Source of the DNA: Chiridota heheva
Taxonomy: Eukaryota > Echinodermata > Holothuroidea > Apodida > Chiridotidae
Direction: 5' to 3'
DNA: 64,000 bases
Assembly: GCA_020152595.1 (NCBI GenBank)
Contig: JAIGNY010001834.1
Coordinates: 445,001-509,000, forward strand
Shown here: piece after piece, positions 27,945 to 42,290 of the stretch
Layout of the letters: every line of letters starts with the position of its first letter
Position numbering within the stretch: position 1 is the stretch's first letter
The notes under the pieces: model-generated
Database searches by the model: none
Told to the model about the DNA's origin: nothing
What the model saw: only the letters and a program-made list of their open reading frames with translations
Position numbers and translations under genes: made by a program

Positions 27945-28702
27945 CCAGATGACTGTGTAGTCTGGCCAGACCAAATCTTAATGTAATCCTATACATTTCT
28001 TGTAAAATCTTAGTCAATAAAGATGATGAGATTTACAAAAGAATTTACCAAGGTTGCCCGGTATTACATCACAAAATTTGCATTTAATAAACAAATTGAT
28101 GCATGGGGTTTCAAAACGCTTAAAATTGGTCAATATCTAACCGATTTTACTGACATATGTTGTATTCTTCATCGTTTATAACTAATTTTAAAACAAATCT
28201 GCTAATGTTGCTTGAAATTGCAATGTAACGCTCATATGCCTTTAAAGAAAATATTGAGGAATTATGAAAATTCCATTTTGATTACATTGTTGGATTGATT
28301 AAGCAAAACCTCTCTTAATGTATAATTTTGCACCTTAACTTTAATCAACAAAATTATCTGTACAGCGGACTATTCATAGATGTTATTCTCTAATTTTCGT
28401 GTTAATTTTAGCATTGCTGTAAAATATCAAATTGATTTCAATTGGAGACCAAGTGCTGACAGGTCATTGATGGTAATTTGTTTTAGAGTTTCTAAACTAT
28501 ATAGAATCCTTGCGACTCGCAAGGTTTCTCACAGCATGTCGATTACTGTTTTCACTTTAATAATGTCAAAGATATTCCCCAATCCTATTGCCAGATTCGA
28601 TCGTTTGCATTCCAATTGTTTGTTTCACTCGTTCAGCTCTGCATGACATGTTAATCTACGGAACTCGGGGAGGAGAGGGGAGAACACTTCCATATGTGAG
28701 GT
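27945..28702. other. no gene recognised
   Basis: AT-rich. An 88-codon open stretch at 28380-28646 has no recognisable motif or splice context and I do not call it. Confidence 0.4.
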
Positions 28703-29240
<538 letters not shown>

Positions 29241-32200
29241 GAACAAAAAGATTTTTAATGTTTAAAAGGGCATGTTCCTTTTCTAAAAAGACACTTATCC
29301 TCTTTAAAAGGGCATTTTTCCTTCTGAAAAAGAGCATTTTTCCCTCAGAAAAAAGGCACTTTTCCTCTCTGAAAAGGGCACTTAAACTTCTGAGAAAAGT
29401 GAGGAGCACGTGCCCCCTGTGCCGCGCTCCCGCCGCCTATGTCTGTAAACCCCACTATTGCGCCTGAATTTTTAGGTAAGTAGTAGTCTGTTAGTAAATT
29501 TTATCGTTAAAATGTTCTTCTTTTCATCAGTTAAATTTTGATTTGATTTGAAGTCATTTTGGGGCATCAAAAGTGAAAAGTATTTAGAGCTTCCTGGGGT
29601 TTCGCTCTAGCTTCTTTTACTCTGGATCACATGTGAGACCATTAAACGGGCCACGGGATCCCACGCCGTTACGCATGCGATACCTGCGCAATACGAGGTC
29701 CAGGGAGCAAGGATTTTCGCAGTAAAATTTCCAGAAAATTGATGTAAATTTCACGAAAATTGTCTGCCAGCCTAAAATTTCTGAAAACTGAATTTGAAAG
29801 TTTAAATTTTAAGCAAATTTCCACCTTTTCCCTCAAAATATGTTCTTTTTTTCTCAGATGATCCGAAGAGGTTTTCCCAAAATGAAGAGTTTTCTCAAAA
29901 TATCGAATATTTTTCTCGGGTGGCTAATTGGATTCGGATTTTTTTGTTTAATGGTTTCCGCCCCCCCCCCTCCCACCTCCCTCCCCGGCAAAAAACAAAA
30001 GTCTAGCTACGCCACTAGTCAGACTACCACCAACATATGCAAGTGCTTTTTTTTCCTCGGCTTTTGTGACCTTATTCACTACTTATTTGCCCGAAGATAT
30101 CTAAGATTCTGCCACTTGGAAAGATTTCTCAAATTTCAAGGAGTTTTCCATTCTTGTCTGCCAGCCCAAATTGAAAAGTTTTTGCAATACGAAACAACTT
30201 GCGTTTGAGTAATATATACAAGCTGACATAGGTAGCAGGTCAATATAATTGTGTTATTTATGTATAGCCGTAATCCTAATTCAAGTTTATTTTATGACAT
30301 TCAAATTCGGTTTTCCGAAAAAACTCGTCCCCAACTTCTCTCCATGATTGAATTTCCAGTTCTTCCAAATCCGAATCTTTTAGATGGGATAGGGGACGGA
30401 AGAGAGGATGGGGGAGGGGGTAAGGTCGAGATTTTGGGAGAAAAAACTATAATATAATGTCCTCAGTCTCAATTTGTCTGTCCATATCAGACTTCTATTC
30501 ATGACCAAAAATCCCAAATTTTCTATAGATTGTTTTGATTTGCTTTATTGTTGTTAGGCATCCCCTAAGCGGTGTATTCTTAAGAAAGATTAATAAGGAG
30601 AGGAGGATAAGGAGGGGCTATGATTAAGCAATGATGATGATAAACCTAGAGGGGGTAACTTTCAAAAAAAAAAAAAAATATCTAGTGCACCACGGCATCA
30701 ATTAAACTATTAATCCCAGATTACTTTAGGTCTCCAGGTAGAAAAAAAAGAAGAAGAAGAAACAAAGCAAAGAAAAGGAAAGGAGAGGAAAGAAAATGGG
30801 AAATGAATTGGAAAGGAAAGTGGAGACTTGGTGAAAAAGAAACAAAGAAAGAAACGAAAAAGACAAAGTATAATATTCATCGATTTTGTTAACTAAATTG
30901 TGGTAAAGACTGCCCACAGAAATTAGTTTCCAGAAAGTAAAATATTATTTCCCCTGATTTTGAAACCGCTTTTAATCCACCAAAGCTGCGGCCCCTAAAT
31001 TAAAAAAAAAAATCATTTCAACGAAAGGTATTGTACGGTACCTTTTTTGCACCTGCTTCTACTTCAACAGCGCTTGTGTGTAAATGTTGCATGTTAGAAT
31101 TTTGTTTTAGCGCCATCTGTTGGGCTAGTACTATTTACGTATCGCTGTATTTATGTACAGCTGACGTACTCATGTTATTACAGTATTATTAACTCAAACA
31201 GTCACGCAAAACAATACAAAAGGACAACAGTATCGCAGACAGCTGTCAAGATAAAACAAACGAGCTAGGCCTAAGTGATTGCAGAAGTCAACTTCGGGTT
31301 ACCGCTACGTGTATGTATTTTTCAATTCTTTTAACAAAATACAATTTTCAGTAAGAAATCTGCAGGTCGCAGACTTGGTGATGTGCTATTGCTAACTGTA
31401 CTGCAGTGCACTAGTAGGGGCCTACAGCTGACAGTGCATAGGGGCCTAGCACTGCAAAGCCTACATTATAGTCCATGTAGTTAGTAAATACACACCTCAT
31501 CAAATTGTCATTATGTCAGACTGTAGGCACTAACGTCAGGCCTACTTGCAATGCAATACTTGCATTAGTGAGATAACATCTCCCTCTGTATGCCCTACAA
31601 TAATGCTACACACTACATTCATACCAGATACAGAGCGAGTCTCCGTCCTATCTCAGATCTGTTTTAACGTGGAAACAGCGTAGTACTCCCCGTTGGGCCG
31701 AAGCCAGCCGTGTTATGCACTTGTCAATTGTGGACTCACAACTACACCCCTGAAAAAGGTGATTCATTGCGCCAAAGTGGGTGGAAAAATCATGTACATT
31801 TACGCACTCCTCAGTCACTTTGGTGACTGAGTGACATATTTTGTGAAGTGACTTACTGTACCCCAAATTAATCACCTCTGTACAAAGTCAATAGGTTTGG
31901 AGTAAATTAACCCACCCCAAAGTCACTCTGGTTACTGACAATTTGGTACAATGACGCACATGTGAGTCACTATTTCCCATGTCACTGACTCATCTTTGAC
32001 TGACATTGTCGCGGGTAGTAGGGGTGAGTCATACAACTGACAAGCGCATCAGGCATTAGTATGGCTGCCTTTGGTGATGAAACTATTTTACCTTTTTTTC
32101 AGCCCACAATGATTAGAATCAATGTTTAATGCTCATCCATGTCTTCAAAAACTGTTTTAAGGTGATTTTAGTTACTTTTATCGGAGTATTTTGAAATACT

Positions 32201-33962
32201 TTTCTTTCCGTAAAAATTGTCTGACAAGCTCTCTAAAGTATGGTCAAAGTTCAAAATACTGCCATCGGGGCTATAACATTTTAGCGAGGGTAACATGTTT
32301 TAGATTATTTAAGGAAAAAAAATAAAATAATAATCTAAATCTAATATTATCTAAACATTTCTTGATGTTTTATTTTTGCGCACAGTTTTTTTTTACCAAA
32401 ACTATTTAATAAAATTATGTGAAGAAAACAAAAAAAATGTTGTCAGAGAAAAATCAAGCTGCAGTTTAGTGGAATGTTCTAAAATGTACAGTATTGCGGA
32501 CGTTGAATGATTAATCATAAATGTGCTGTGACTAAGAAAATGGCGACCAAAATATGAATCTCGAAGAACTTTATCCAGTTGTGGTGCTAAATATTTTTAA
32601 TATTATTAATATCGTGATGTATTATTAGACTAATTGATATAAGAATATCTAGAAGTAAGTTATTTTTCAAACTTCAATTTTCTACAATGTGTGAATTAAA
32701 AAAAACCCTATAGGAATTGTATTTAATCTATAATAACCCTCGTACGGCAATCCCAATGTCAAACTGCACTAATGGATGTGTACAATAAATAGAAACTGCC
32801 TCAGTCCTAAAATCGTGACTATTTACGTCACTGGTTACACTGTAATTACTGTACTTTACCGTAGCCAGGGAGCATACCCTATGCAACCAATGGAAATTTA
32901 AAATGCCCTAGGCTAGGCTTAGTTGAACAGAACACTCCAATTTACGTGTCTCAAAATGATTAAGAATATTCATGAAAAGGCTCAAAAATATACTTACTGT
33001 TCAAATTATTGTTGAAAAATACTATGAACTTACCTAAATTAACTTAAACGTCCTAAAGCCGTAACGAAATAGCATTTTCATCCGAAAGTTGTGCGAAATA
33101 TATTCTCCGTCCAACAGTACTGCTCGTCCGCCGCGTATGAAATGATTAACTGCGTATTCGTGTACTCGTATCGCGCGGGTGTACACAATTAAATGGGAGG
33201 GTACAAAAACTTTTTACAGGTGCCCATGCAATGGTCCATTTACGAAGAGCGCAAATATTTGATTTACAAATGTATATCTTGTCAATTAATTTATTTTTTT
33301 ACTCCCAAACATTTCGCCCTTTTTCCATGATGGTTTTGCATAAGAACTTAACGATTAACGTTAAACTCAGACCACATACACTTTGCAACAAAAAAAAAAA
33401 AACCACTATTCAGCTAGCATCTGAGTTACATTAAAAGAATTAATGGTATGGTTGAATTATAGACGAAAGTAAGAAAGTAGAGTTCATGCCCTTATCCGGA
33501 GGATTAGGTCACTATGTGATTAGGGCATGAAGATTTGTGCTATACTTACGGCAGATAAGAGTATATAGGCCTAGTTACCTTCTCCTATTATTGCTGGTAA
33601 TCTTGTAAGTAATTCGCATTACGATCCTTTCACCATAAAAAACTTTAATGGCGTATGGGACAGGCATGGGCCATTTCTGGTAGGAAATTCTGTTTCATTT
33701 TCTAACTTTTGTGATTACAAATTTGAAATTAAAAGAAAAAGGCCATCAGCAATTTTCAGGCCGATAATTTTTTTGATAATGTTCAGTTATTGTTATATAT
33801 AGCGCCCTATCCAATCAAAAATTGCTCTTAAGGCGTTTTATAATAAAAGACATACAAATTTAAGAAAATATGCAGATATACATGTATAAATCGTAAATGT
33901 AAATATAATAAGTGTAAGAGGGCATTATGTACAATAAATATGTGTACAATGGGAAATGCATA
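29241..33962. other. non-coding stretch with simple repeats
   Basis: 29260-29410 holds short repeats of an AAAAGGGCA-type unit. 30004-30017 is a lone TAGCTACGCCACTA end resembling the CAGTGGCGTA family. 30660-30890 is purine-rich. 31760-32035 is rich in GTCACT/GTGACT words. No gene is supported. Confidence 0.4.
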
Positions 33963-34292
33963 GATACAGGGCCACTGTTTGATTGCCCCTCCCCCTGCCC
34001 CCTGCCAGGGCCACTGTTTGATTGCTCCTCTCCCTGCCCCCGCCAGGGCCACTGTTTGATTGCCCCTTCCCCTGCTTCCTGCCAGGGCCACTGTTTGATT
34101 GCCCCTCCCCTGCCCCCTGCCAGGGCCACTGTTTGATTTTTCCTCTTCCTGCCCCCTGCCAGGGCCTTATTGATTGCCCCTTTCCTACCCCCTGCCAGGG
34201 CCATTGTTTGATTTCCCCTCTCCCTGCCCCCTGCCAAGGCCACTGTTTGATTGCCCCTTCCCTGTCCCCTGCCAGGGCCACTGTTTGATATC
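33963..34292. repeat. minisatellite, unit about 40 bp
   Basis: About eight copies of a unit with GGGCCACTGTTTGATTGCCC and CTCCCTGCCCCCTGCCA. The proline/glycine-rich frames on both strands come from this array. Confidence 0.95.
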
Positions 34293-36349
34293 CACCTTCA
34301 GTTGCTTAGAATGCATTTGGCAAAACAGAAACAAATTTATAATTGTCATTTATTTCATTAATCAGATGTCTTAAATACTTTAGATACACCCATGATTACT
34401 TTTAAATACCATCTTTAATCAATACAGTTCATGTGTTGTGTGCACTTGTTTAAGATGCATGATTTGTTTTGTACACCCGCATTTAACTTTTACGCTACGC
34501 TGGCATGGCTGGTGTTCCATAGAAGTTGAATTAATCAGGTACATTCACTTCGGCGTGCATGACTGTGAGAAGGTAGCAACTGAAGTAGGTGGAAGTTTAT
34601 TCTTTTTACACATTTTAGTTCATATTTTTTGAATTTATTTATAATGTTTGTGCCCAAGTTTTTAAGACCCAGGAGTACATACCGGGGTGTTTTATACTTA
34701 TGAATGAGGAAAAACAGAACAGATATCTTGGAAAATGTTTGCAAAACAGGAGTGCATTGTGAATATTCCACGACACGACTATGATGAGTCAATGTAGCGG
34801 TTTCCACTGTTAGATGCATAGGATGATGTTTGACCCAGTATTCGCCGTCATGTAATGGCATATACTAGTTTAGATGTTTATCTGACTTTGCTTGCATATA
34901 CTGAGTCAGACAATGCACAATACACTCGTAACGTTGCAACCACTCAGACAACAACAAATAACATAATCATGAAATGAAAATCCTTCTCAAAACTGACAAA
35001 AGTACTTACAAGCTATGATTTTGATTTTCATTTACAGTTGGGCCTAACGTTAGTGCTTGAAACATATCAAGTATCAAACGTTAAGTTACAAATCAAATTA
35101 AATGATGAACATTTTGTGGGCCTATAGGTAAAAAAAACTCTAAAATTGCAGGAGAAATGACATTCTGATTACTTTGAAAATCCCTCACTTTTGGAAACGT
35201 GTACACAATTAGTGCACGTATCACCCAAGAGCGCTGGCACTGCTATTTAAAAAATGTTCATCCATAAATGCGCCGGTGTTCTATTTAATGCTATACGCAC
35301 GTTGACTTCACCGACGCTCTATTGTTTGACAACTTTTCAACTAATTAGATACATCCACCCAAGGCGCTGTTTAAAAGATAAGTCAGTAGCGAAGGTTCTT
35401 ACACAAAACACACTTTCAGTTTTGATTATTAAACTAAGCACAAAACGTAAGTAAACCTCTCAATATAGTATCATTGCATAGGCCTATATCTATTTATTTT
35501 GTATTACATAAAAGTGATCCATGATGATAAAAGGCATTGTCAAAAGTTGACCTAAGATCGTCGCGGAAATGCCTAGTTATTATAGTGCGTAGTCAAAATG
35601 CATCTACGCTTCTATGATATGCCAATGCAGCAGTTTTAACATTAATAGTGTTTTCTGACCGTGTATAGCAGCCATGTAATGGTTATAGCATATACTATGG
35701 TCAAAATGTTATCAGACTAAGCACTGCAGTGCAGTGCTAGGCCCCTATTAAAAAAAAAGGCATAGGCTACATACGTACGTACGTACATGTACGTACAGTA
35801 TGGCCTGGACAGCTACAATACCCTACACTATGTTCGTCTACAGATGTGACAGACAAACGTGTGTACACTGGTGTGCTACCACCTACATGTACTTGCTCTC
35901 TTGCATTTTCCGTCTCGAAGCAAATAAAAAAAAGGTATTACCTTTTTGCCTTTCTTTATCTTACCAGTCCTTATTCTTGGGAGCGATATTTATGTCTATA
36001 TTTACCCAGTGACGTTCCAAGAACCTTCTGTTAATTTTATCTTTTTATGATTGATGAGTACATTGTTGATTTTAAAGAATTTACTTTTGGTGCATTTTCT
36101 CGGGTTTCTACAAATTTTTAGATAAAGATTTTTCTGATAAAAGTTTTGATGTACTAAATTGCTGTGGCTTGCCTCGCTATGTTTGACATTTCTCACAGAC
36201 CCGTTTAACCCGCGTAAGGGTCAAAAGTACATCCCCCCGTAGGGGATCCTTGGTGTACGTATATATATATTTTGTATATATATATTTTCATTTTTTCAAA
36301 ACGCCAAGAGGCAATATAAATCATTTTAGTCTCAGAGTTTCTACTTATG
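34293..36349. other. no gene recognised
   Basis: AT-rich, with no convincing exon or repeat except short TACGTACGTACGTACAT-type runs near 35770. Confidence 0.4.
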
Positions 36350-36850
36350 CCATGACCACCGACTCGACACTACTGAGCCGTGGAGGTCTGTGTTAGTAGT
36401 TTACTTTGTTAACTTTGACCTGATTCACCCCCTGAAGGCCTCTGACTTGACGCTACTGAGTTGGCAGGGCCACGGGTGTGGTCTATCGGACATAAGTTAC
36501 CTGAGTCTATTTTGATCAGCTAAGTGGAGTCCTAGACGTCACTTAGAATAAATCACTAGCGCCCCCTTCTCAACGCTACCGAGTCGGTGAGGTGTATATT
36601 GTTAGTGGGTAACTTCTTTGTACACCGCTATGGACCACAGTTCTGTGTAGGGACCAGTAGGGCCACAAAAAAAGGCGGCGCCCAAAGAGGTAATAAGTGA
36701 GTAATTCTCCACGGCCCGTCTTCACGGCTCCGTATGGGTCCATGACGGCTCTGTACAGGTCCATCAGACAGCTCCATACGGCTTCGTGGCCTATGGCTTT
36801 ACAGGTCCATACGGCTCCGGTAAAGGGGTCCGTACGGCTCCAGAGTTTGG
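36350..36850. repeat. degenerate repeats upstream of gag-like ORF
   Basis: Three diverged copies of an ACTCGACACTACTGAG-like block (about 36360, 36445, 36570), followed by several GGTCCATACGGCTCC-like blocks (36720-36850). This may be the leader of the retroelement that carries the ORF at 37055; that link is inference. Confidence 0.4.
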
Positions 36851-37054
36851 TAATAGGATAATGTACACCGTACGATAAACCTGGAAATAGACCCGCTAGC
36901 TATGAAGCTACGTGGTCAGGTGATAAGTGACAATCTTCACAAGAAATATAGCATCACGAGAGCTATTTTCTTCTTGTTCCACGACCGTGTGAACTGCCTC
37001 AGTAAGATTTTCCACGTTAAACGTTACAGTTCCGCAATTTATTTCACTAGTATC

Positions 37055-37453
37055 ATGGACACGGAAGACAGGTCCCTGAGTGTCAGTGCGTTACGCACCC
37101 AAGATGTTCCGTGATGCGTCGCATGTAAACGCTTCTGTAAGTTACGCTCTGGTGACATTTATCTCACGTATTACACGTGCAGATTATGCTGCAAGTCCAA
37201 CCCGTGTACTCTGTGCAGCGACTGGGATCAAGTGGCGTGGTCGGAGCATAAGTGGTCGGAACATAAACTCCACTGCTACCGGCATTTTCAAAAAGCGGCT
37301 GAGAGAGCGGAGAAGCGACGGTCAGATAGGCTGTCTTCATCTTCCCCCCGCCGCCAACGCAACCCAAGTCTAAGCCGCAGCCTTTTCTCGCCCGGAAGGC
37401 GAGGCCGCCGCCCACTCTCAGCAGGGCACCCGACAATGGGCCCCCGCAGCTGA
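37055..37453 (+). pseudogene. cysteine-rich gag-like ORF, possibly DIRS-type, one in-frame stop
   Basis: From ATG 37055 the frame reads MDTEDRSLSVSALRTQDVP, meets TGA at 37112-37114, then continues open to TGA at 37451. Immediately after the stop comes C-x2-C-x3-C (CVACKRFCK), then CRLCCK, PCTLCSDW, AWSEHK and HCYRH, ending in an arginine/serine-rich tail. The spaced cysteine pairs followed by a basic region resemble gag-like proteins of DIRS-type retroelements, but I cannot confirm the family. A broken continuation runs to about 37790. No reverse transcriptase is seen nearby. A MYND or other host zinc finger is the main alternative. Confidence 0.45.
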
Positions 37454-37790
37454 GTAGGCGTACGCTTATGCGCACACCTTTTGTGCTGAACGCTGTGGCA
37501 GAGCCCAGCTCTCTTGTCCCCCGGTACTATCTCCTGAGCGAGGCAGGCCCCGGAGGAGGGACAGGGAACAGGATAGTACACTCGGGAGAGAACGGAGTCC
37601 ACTTTTCCTGTCCTCCTCTTCCTCGTCCCCCCCTTAGCCCAGGCGGAGACGAAGGAAGCGACACAGGGAAATTTTCCTTGAGGATCCCACATTCAAGGAC
37701 ACACTCAAGCAGACAAGCTTTATGCTGGATGGATGAATGCGCATGCTCATTGTTTTTACTATTCCATGACTGGTGGTAGGACAATTTTTG

Positions 37791-39461
37791 TTCATTCTTA
37801 TGACAGTGCGTGGTATTGACAAAACCTCCCCAAACGTCAGGAAATATTCAGCAGAATCTTGGCGATGTTGGCATATTTAACAAAAATTCAAATACGCCGG
37901 CGTATTCTTGGTTGTTGAAAAATGTATGATTCCATTCTGGCTTTGCATCTCATTATGCGCTATGTCTTGAATCATGCAGTACGATTGAGTGACTTTGTCA
38001 AATAAATGTTTCCAAACCATTTTTGGTTTAGAAATGACAAACTAGTCATTCAAACCTACCGAAGCAAGTGCTTGTTGATGATTTCATAGTGTGCATAATG
38101 ATGCATATTGAATAACACGCAAAGGACTGAAGGCAGTCTACACTTGTTCATCAACACAGACATATGAAACAGTGGTGTAATTTTTCACATATTTCATCAA
38201 TTTGTGAAATGTGAATTTTTTTGTTTGTCGTGAAATTGGATGTGAAAGGTGCATATCTAGGCCACATCTAGAGTAGAAGTACCAGGAGGCCGGGGTGCTT
38301 TTGTAAGAACACAATTTCTGTGACAATATTATTGAGCCTAATGTTAAGTGCCCCCATGGTTTTAATTATGACGGTTGCCTATACAGATCTCTGCATAGCC
38401 TAAGTGGCACAATGTAGTGTGACAGTGATGATTATTTGTTATGTTTTCAGTTTTGCACTTTGTGAAGCTGTTTTGAAGAAACAATTTTGAATTATATATA
38501 AGATTTTTAAGTCATATTTGATATCAAGAACAACTTTTGTGTGTGTCAAAGTTTTCAAGGTTAAAAAATTAAACTACAGTATATGCGGGCGATGTAATTT
38601 CATGCGAGCGCGATACGGTCCACACAGGCACAATATACGGGACATGTATTAATTGTACTGTTATGTACTTTTACTTGTACAGATAATGGTAACAGAATTG
38701 AGTGAAGTAGAGTACTGTGCATACATGTAATCCAATTCAATAAAGCCTGTAAACACAAGTTCGGTTTTGCATATACTGTAAAATATTTTATATATTGCGT
38801 GGCGTTCAAACTGAATTATTGTAGCATCTTCCACATTTATGTATGACTCAGACTTGGAGGTCGATGTACTGTACATGTAAGCAGTGGTACGTTATTTTGC
38901 CAGTATTTCCAAACCGTGTAATAAAATTTAGACCTTTAAAATCGAATTCATTATCAAACAACAATTATTGCAATACATGAAGATTTAACTATAATATGGT
39001 ACATTTGGATTCACGGTTCGTGGGATTTTTTTTTATTGATTGCACCTGTTGTTGTCTAGAAACACTTGTCACTCTCAGCCTATGCAAACTCCTAGCTTGA
39101 TGGAGAAAGCGGCATGGTGCCAATAATAGTAATAATATCCTCAAAATGCTGAAATAAGTTCACAATAATGCATATAAAGTCAAATAACAGTAATTGATGA
39201 ATACATGAGTTTTTAAAAGTCTTTTTGAAAGAATTAACAGATGGTGCCTTATAAATTGAAGATGGTACCATTTAAAGATGGTACCGTTTGAAGATGGTAC
39301 CATACTGTAGATTGTTCCTGAGAGAAGGTTCAGCAGAGATGCAGAACCTATCACCATAAAAGTGTGTGTTTGAATGGTGACTGGCAGCCAGAAGACATTT
39401 TGCAGTGGAGCAAAGCTGATGTTGAGGATGGTATTGTGGAATTGACTGCTTAATGTATTCC
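37791..39461. other. no gene recognised
   Basis: AT-rich. 39240-39302 carries three AGATGGTACC-type repeats. No exon is supported. Confidence 0.4.
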
Positions 39462-40112
39462 GGAGCAAGAGAGTGTTGAGATTTATAAGTAAGGAGGACT
39501 GCAGCGCAAGAGAGTGTTGAGATTTATAAGTAAGGAGGACTGCAGCGCAAGATAGTGTTGAGATTTGTATGTAAGGAGGACTGCAGCGCAAGAGAGTGTT
39601 GAGATTTATAAGTAAGGAGGACTGCAGTGCAAGAGAGTGTTGAGATTTATAAGTAAAGAGGACTGCAGTGCAAGAGAGTGTTGAGATTTATAAGTAAGGA
39701 GGACTGCAGCGCAAGAGAGTGTTGAGATTTATAAGTAAGGAGGACTGCAGCGCAAGAGAGTGTTGAGAATTATAAGTAAGGAGGACTGCAGCGCAAGAGA
39801 GTTGAGATTTATAAGTAAGGAGGACTGCAGCGCAAGAGAGTGTTGAGATTTATAAGTAAGGAGGACTGCAGCGCAAGAGAGTTGAGATTTATGAGTAAGG
39901 AGGACTGCAGCGCAAGAGAGTGTTGAGATTTATAAGTAAGGAGGACTGCAGAGCAAGAGAGTGTTGAGATTTATAAGTAAGGAGGACTGCAGCGCAAGAG
40001 AGTGTTGAGATTTATAAGTAAGGAGGACTGCAGCGCAAGAGAGTTGAGATTTGTAAGTAAGGAGGACTGCAGCGCAAGAGAATATTGAGATTTATAAGTA
40101 AGGAGGAATGCA
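39462..40112. repeat. 39-bp minisatellite
   Basis: About 17 copies of a unit containing AGAGTGTTGAGATTTATAAG and TAAGGAGGACTGCAGCGCA. Several copies are shortened by 4 bp (GAGAGTTGAG). Confidence 0.97.
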
Positions 40113-41054
40113 GCTGCTTTACTGGAAGCCAATGAAGGGAATAACCAAAAAGGGTACTAACATAGTCCCAAGGGCCATGCAACTTGGCCATTGGGGCACT
40201 TTAAGTGTACAGTATATATGTAAGAGAGAAATCAATGCAACATACAGTACAGTACGTGTATAATGAACACCTTTTTATATTGGGGAACTGCAAATTTAAC
40301 AACTTTACATTTGTTCTAAAGTTGGTATCCTCTTTTCACTACTTGGTTTGTCCAGGAAGCTGTTAACAGCTCTCTGGTTTGTCACACTTAATTCTCACCA
40401 AACCCTGAGTGTTTATTGTACAGTAAAGTACAAAAAAAATTTAGATGGACATTTCTATGCCAAAATCTTTCTCTCTTGGGAATAGTTTTTCAATCTTTCA
40501 TCTCTAAAATAGCTCTAAGAGAAGATTTCATTACTAAGCTTGTCACTATGAACACTTTATTGCTGGTGAATTTGTTAGAAATCTGTTACAATTTTCGGCA
40601 AAATTCACTACCCCCTAAAAAAATAATGTACTTTTCTTCTTCTATTTCATCTTAAATTCACTGTTGTTAAATTTTCTCCAAACACTTAAAAATAATAAAT
40701 ATGTTCTTGAGCTGTTACTCCTCCTTGGTTGGAAAGGTCAATCTGTATTGTTTGTTTTGATTGCAAGGAAGGGAGAAGAATTAGGAAAAGCTCCAAATAT
40801 TTGAGGGCTGTCCCTGAAAAAGCACACTTACCCCACTTACTAAATGGAAGATTTTAATGGCTGTAGTTTTAAAGGTCGCTTCCACAGTGCCAACAAACGC
40901 TACAGAGGTGAATTCTCTGGATGTTGTAAGAGCTGTACTTTTTTAGTTTTAACATAATTTTCCAGTGAATTTTGTTTCAAATGGTGAAAATAAACAGATT
41001 TTTAGAACGAAAATCTGTTAAAATGATCATAGTGTATAAATTTGCTTCTTATTA
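40113..41054. other. no gene recognised
   Basis: AT-rich, no protein motif or splice context that I can support. Confidence 0.4.
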
Positions 41055-41335
41055 TCTTACCGAGTGGTTACATTTAGCTCAATTTGTAGAGCACCGGCTT
41101 ACCAGATGGAAGGTCTTGGGTTCGATTCTCTGCGGAGTCATAACAAAGACTTTAGAAATGAAAACTGTTGCCCTCTTGCTCAGCATAAGGGATCAGAGCA
41201 TCTGTAGTACAGGCTTGTGTGCCGTGTGTTGGCTGCTGCTTTGAGCCTGCAGTAGTTCCTAATGTAAAGCGCTTTGAATAGGCTTACCTTATGTAGCAAA
41301 CTGCTTTGCAAATACCAAGTAGTATTATTATCCTT
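41055..41335 (+). mobile_element. tRNA-derived SINE
   Basis: A tRNA-like head has TTAGCTCAATTTGTAGAGC (A box, about 41074-41092) and GGTTCGATTCTC (41119-41130, B box). A body with TAAAGCGCTTTGAATA follows and the tail is (TAT)n-like near 41325. It lacks a paired acceptor stem, so it is a SINE and not a tRNA gene. Confidence 0.8.
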
Positions 41336-42169
41336 AGATATTGTAGGTATATGGACAGGTAGAGATTTTGCCATGAATATGTTCCTTTTAATATTCTAAA
41401 CATTTCATTAACATACATCTTTCAAAAATTTCCACTGGTTTCTGAGATATTGCAAAAAAGTGAAAAAATAAGCCCAAAGAAGTGGCTGGACTTGCTCTTT
41501 TACAAAAAGATGTGTGACGTAAGAGTAAGGACACAGCAAGGCCTAAAATGCATACATTTCACTGTTTGACTGACCTACTGTAAGGCTTCTTCAAAATATC
41601 AGTTTTATTGCATCAGACATCAGAATATCGCTTAATTAGCAATATGCTAACTATTTTGTGATAATTTCTTGTGGATAAAGAGGAAATATCGACTTAAGTT
41701 CGGATTCATTCTTTCTTTATGTAAGTATTAATATAAGGTACCCTGTAACTTTCACTTAACGTTAGTGTTGTACTGTCCTACCCTGTTGTAAAAATGTTAT
41801 AAAGAAATATTCTGTACATAGTGAGCATATGTTTAGAGACCTAAAATAAGCCTCGGATTTTTCACATTTTGGGATCGATTCTGGAAGAAAGTGTTTGTGT
41901 ATTGTTACAATTCAGAAACAATTTCTGAACTTAAGAATAATTTTTCTCAAATAGTAATTCTTATTATCCCAATGCAATACCATCCCTAAGTACTGTATAT
42001 CATATAAGCTTCTACTTAACCCAGAAGGAAAAAGTCAGACAAATGCCAGAACAGATTAGACTGAGGTGAGCAAACAGGCATGACAGGTGTTACATGTTGT
42101 TTTTGTTTCACCCATGCACCTCCTCTCTTGATCACAGCTTTCTGACTTTTGTTCTTAAATTTCTCTCAT

Positions 42170-42290
42170 TCTCCCTCTGTTTCCTTTCCTTCCTACCTCT
42201 AGAATTATCTGACCTCTCAGGCACAATTTGACTCTCGTTGTCGTGGTGCTGTTAAGACCTCATCAAACAAACAAGCAAACAAACAAACAC
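42170..42290 (+). mobile_element. LINE 3' tail ending in (CAAA)n
   Basis: CTCTCAGGCACAATTTGACT, then GTGGTGCTGTTAAG and a CAAACAAAC tail. The same 3' sequence ends the LINE at 43540-47455 and the fragment at 52247-52321. Confidence 0.65.

Noticed and set aside
28380..28646. 88-codon plus-strand frame
   Set aside because: No recognisable motif, splice sites or composition change.
33828..34288. Glycine/proline-rich frames on both strands
   Set aside because: Come from the 40-bp minisatellite at 33963-34292.
37100..37300. MYND-type host zinc finger
   Set aside because: Cysteine spacing and the basic serine/arginine tail fit a retroelement gag-like protein better; no host exon structure is seen.
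41060..41135. Possible tRNA gene
   Set aside because: A and B boxes are present but the acceptor stem does not pair and a SINE body follows.
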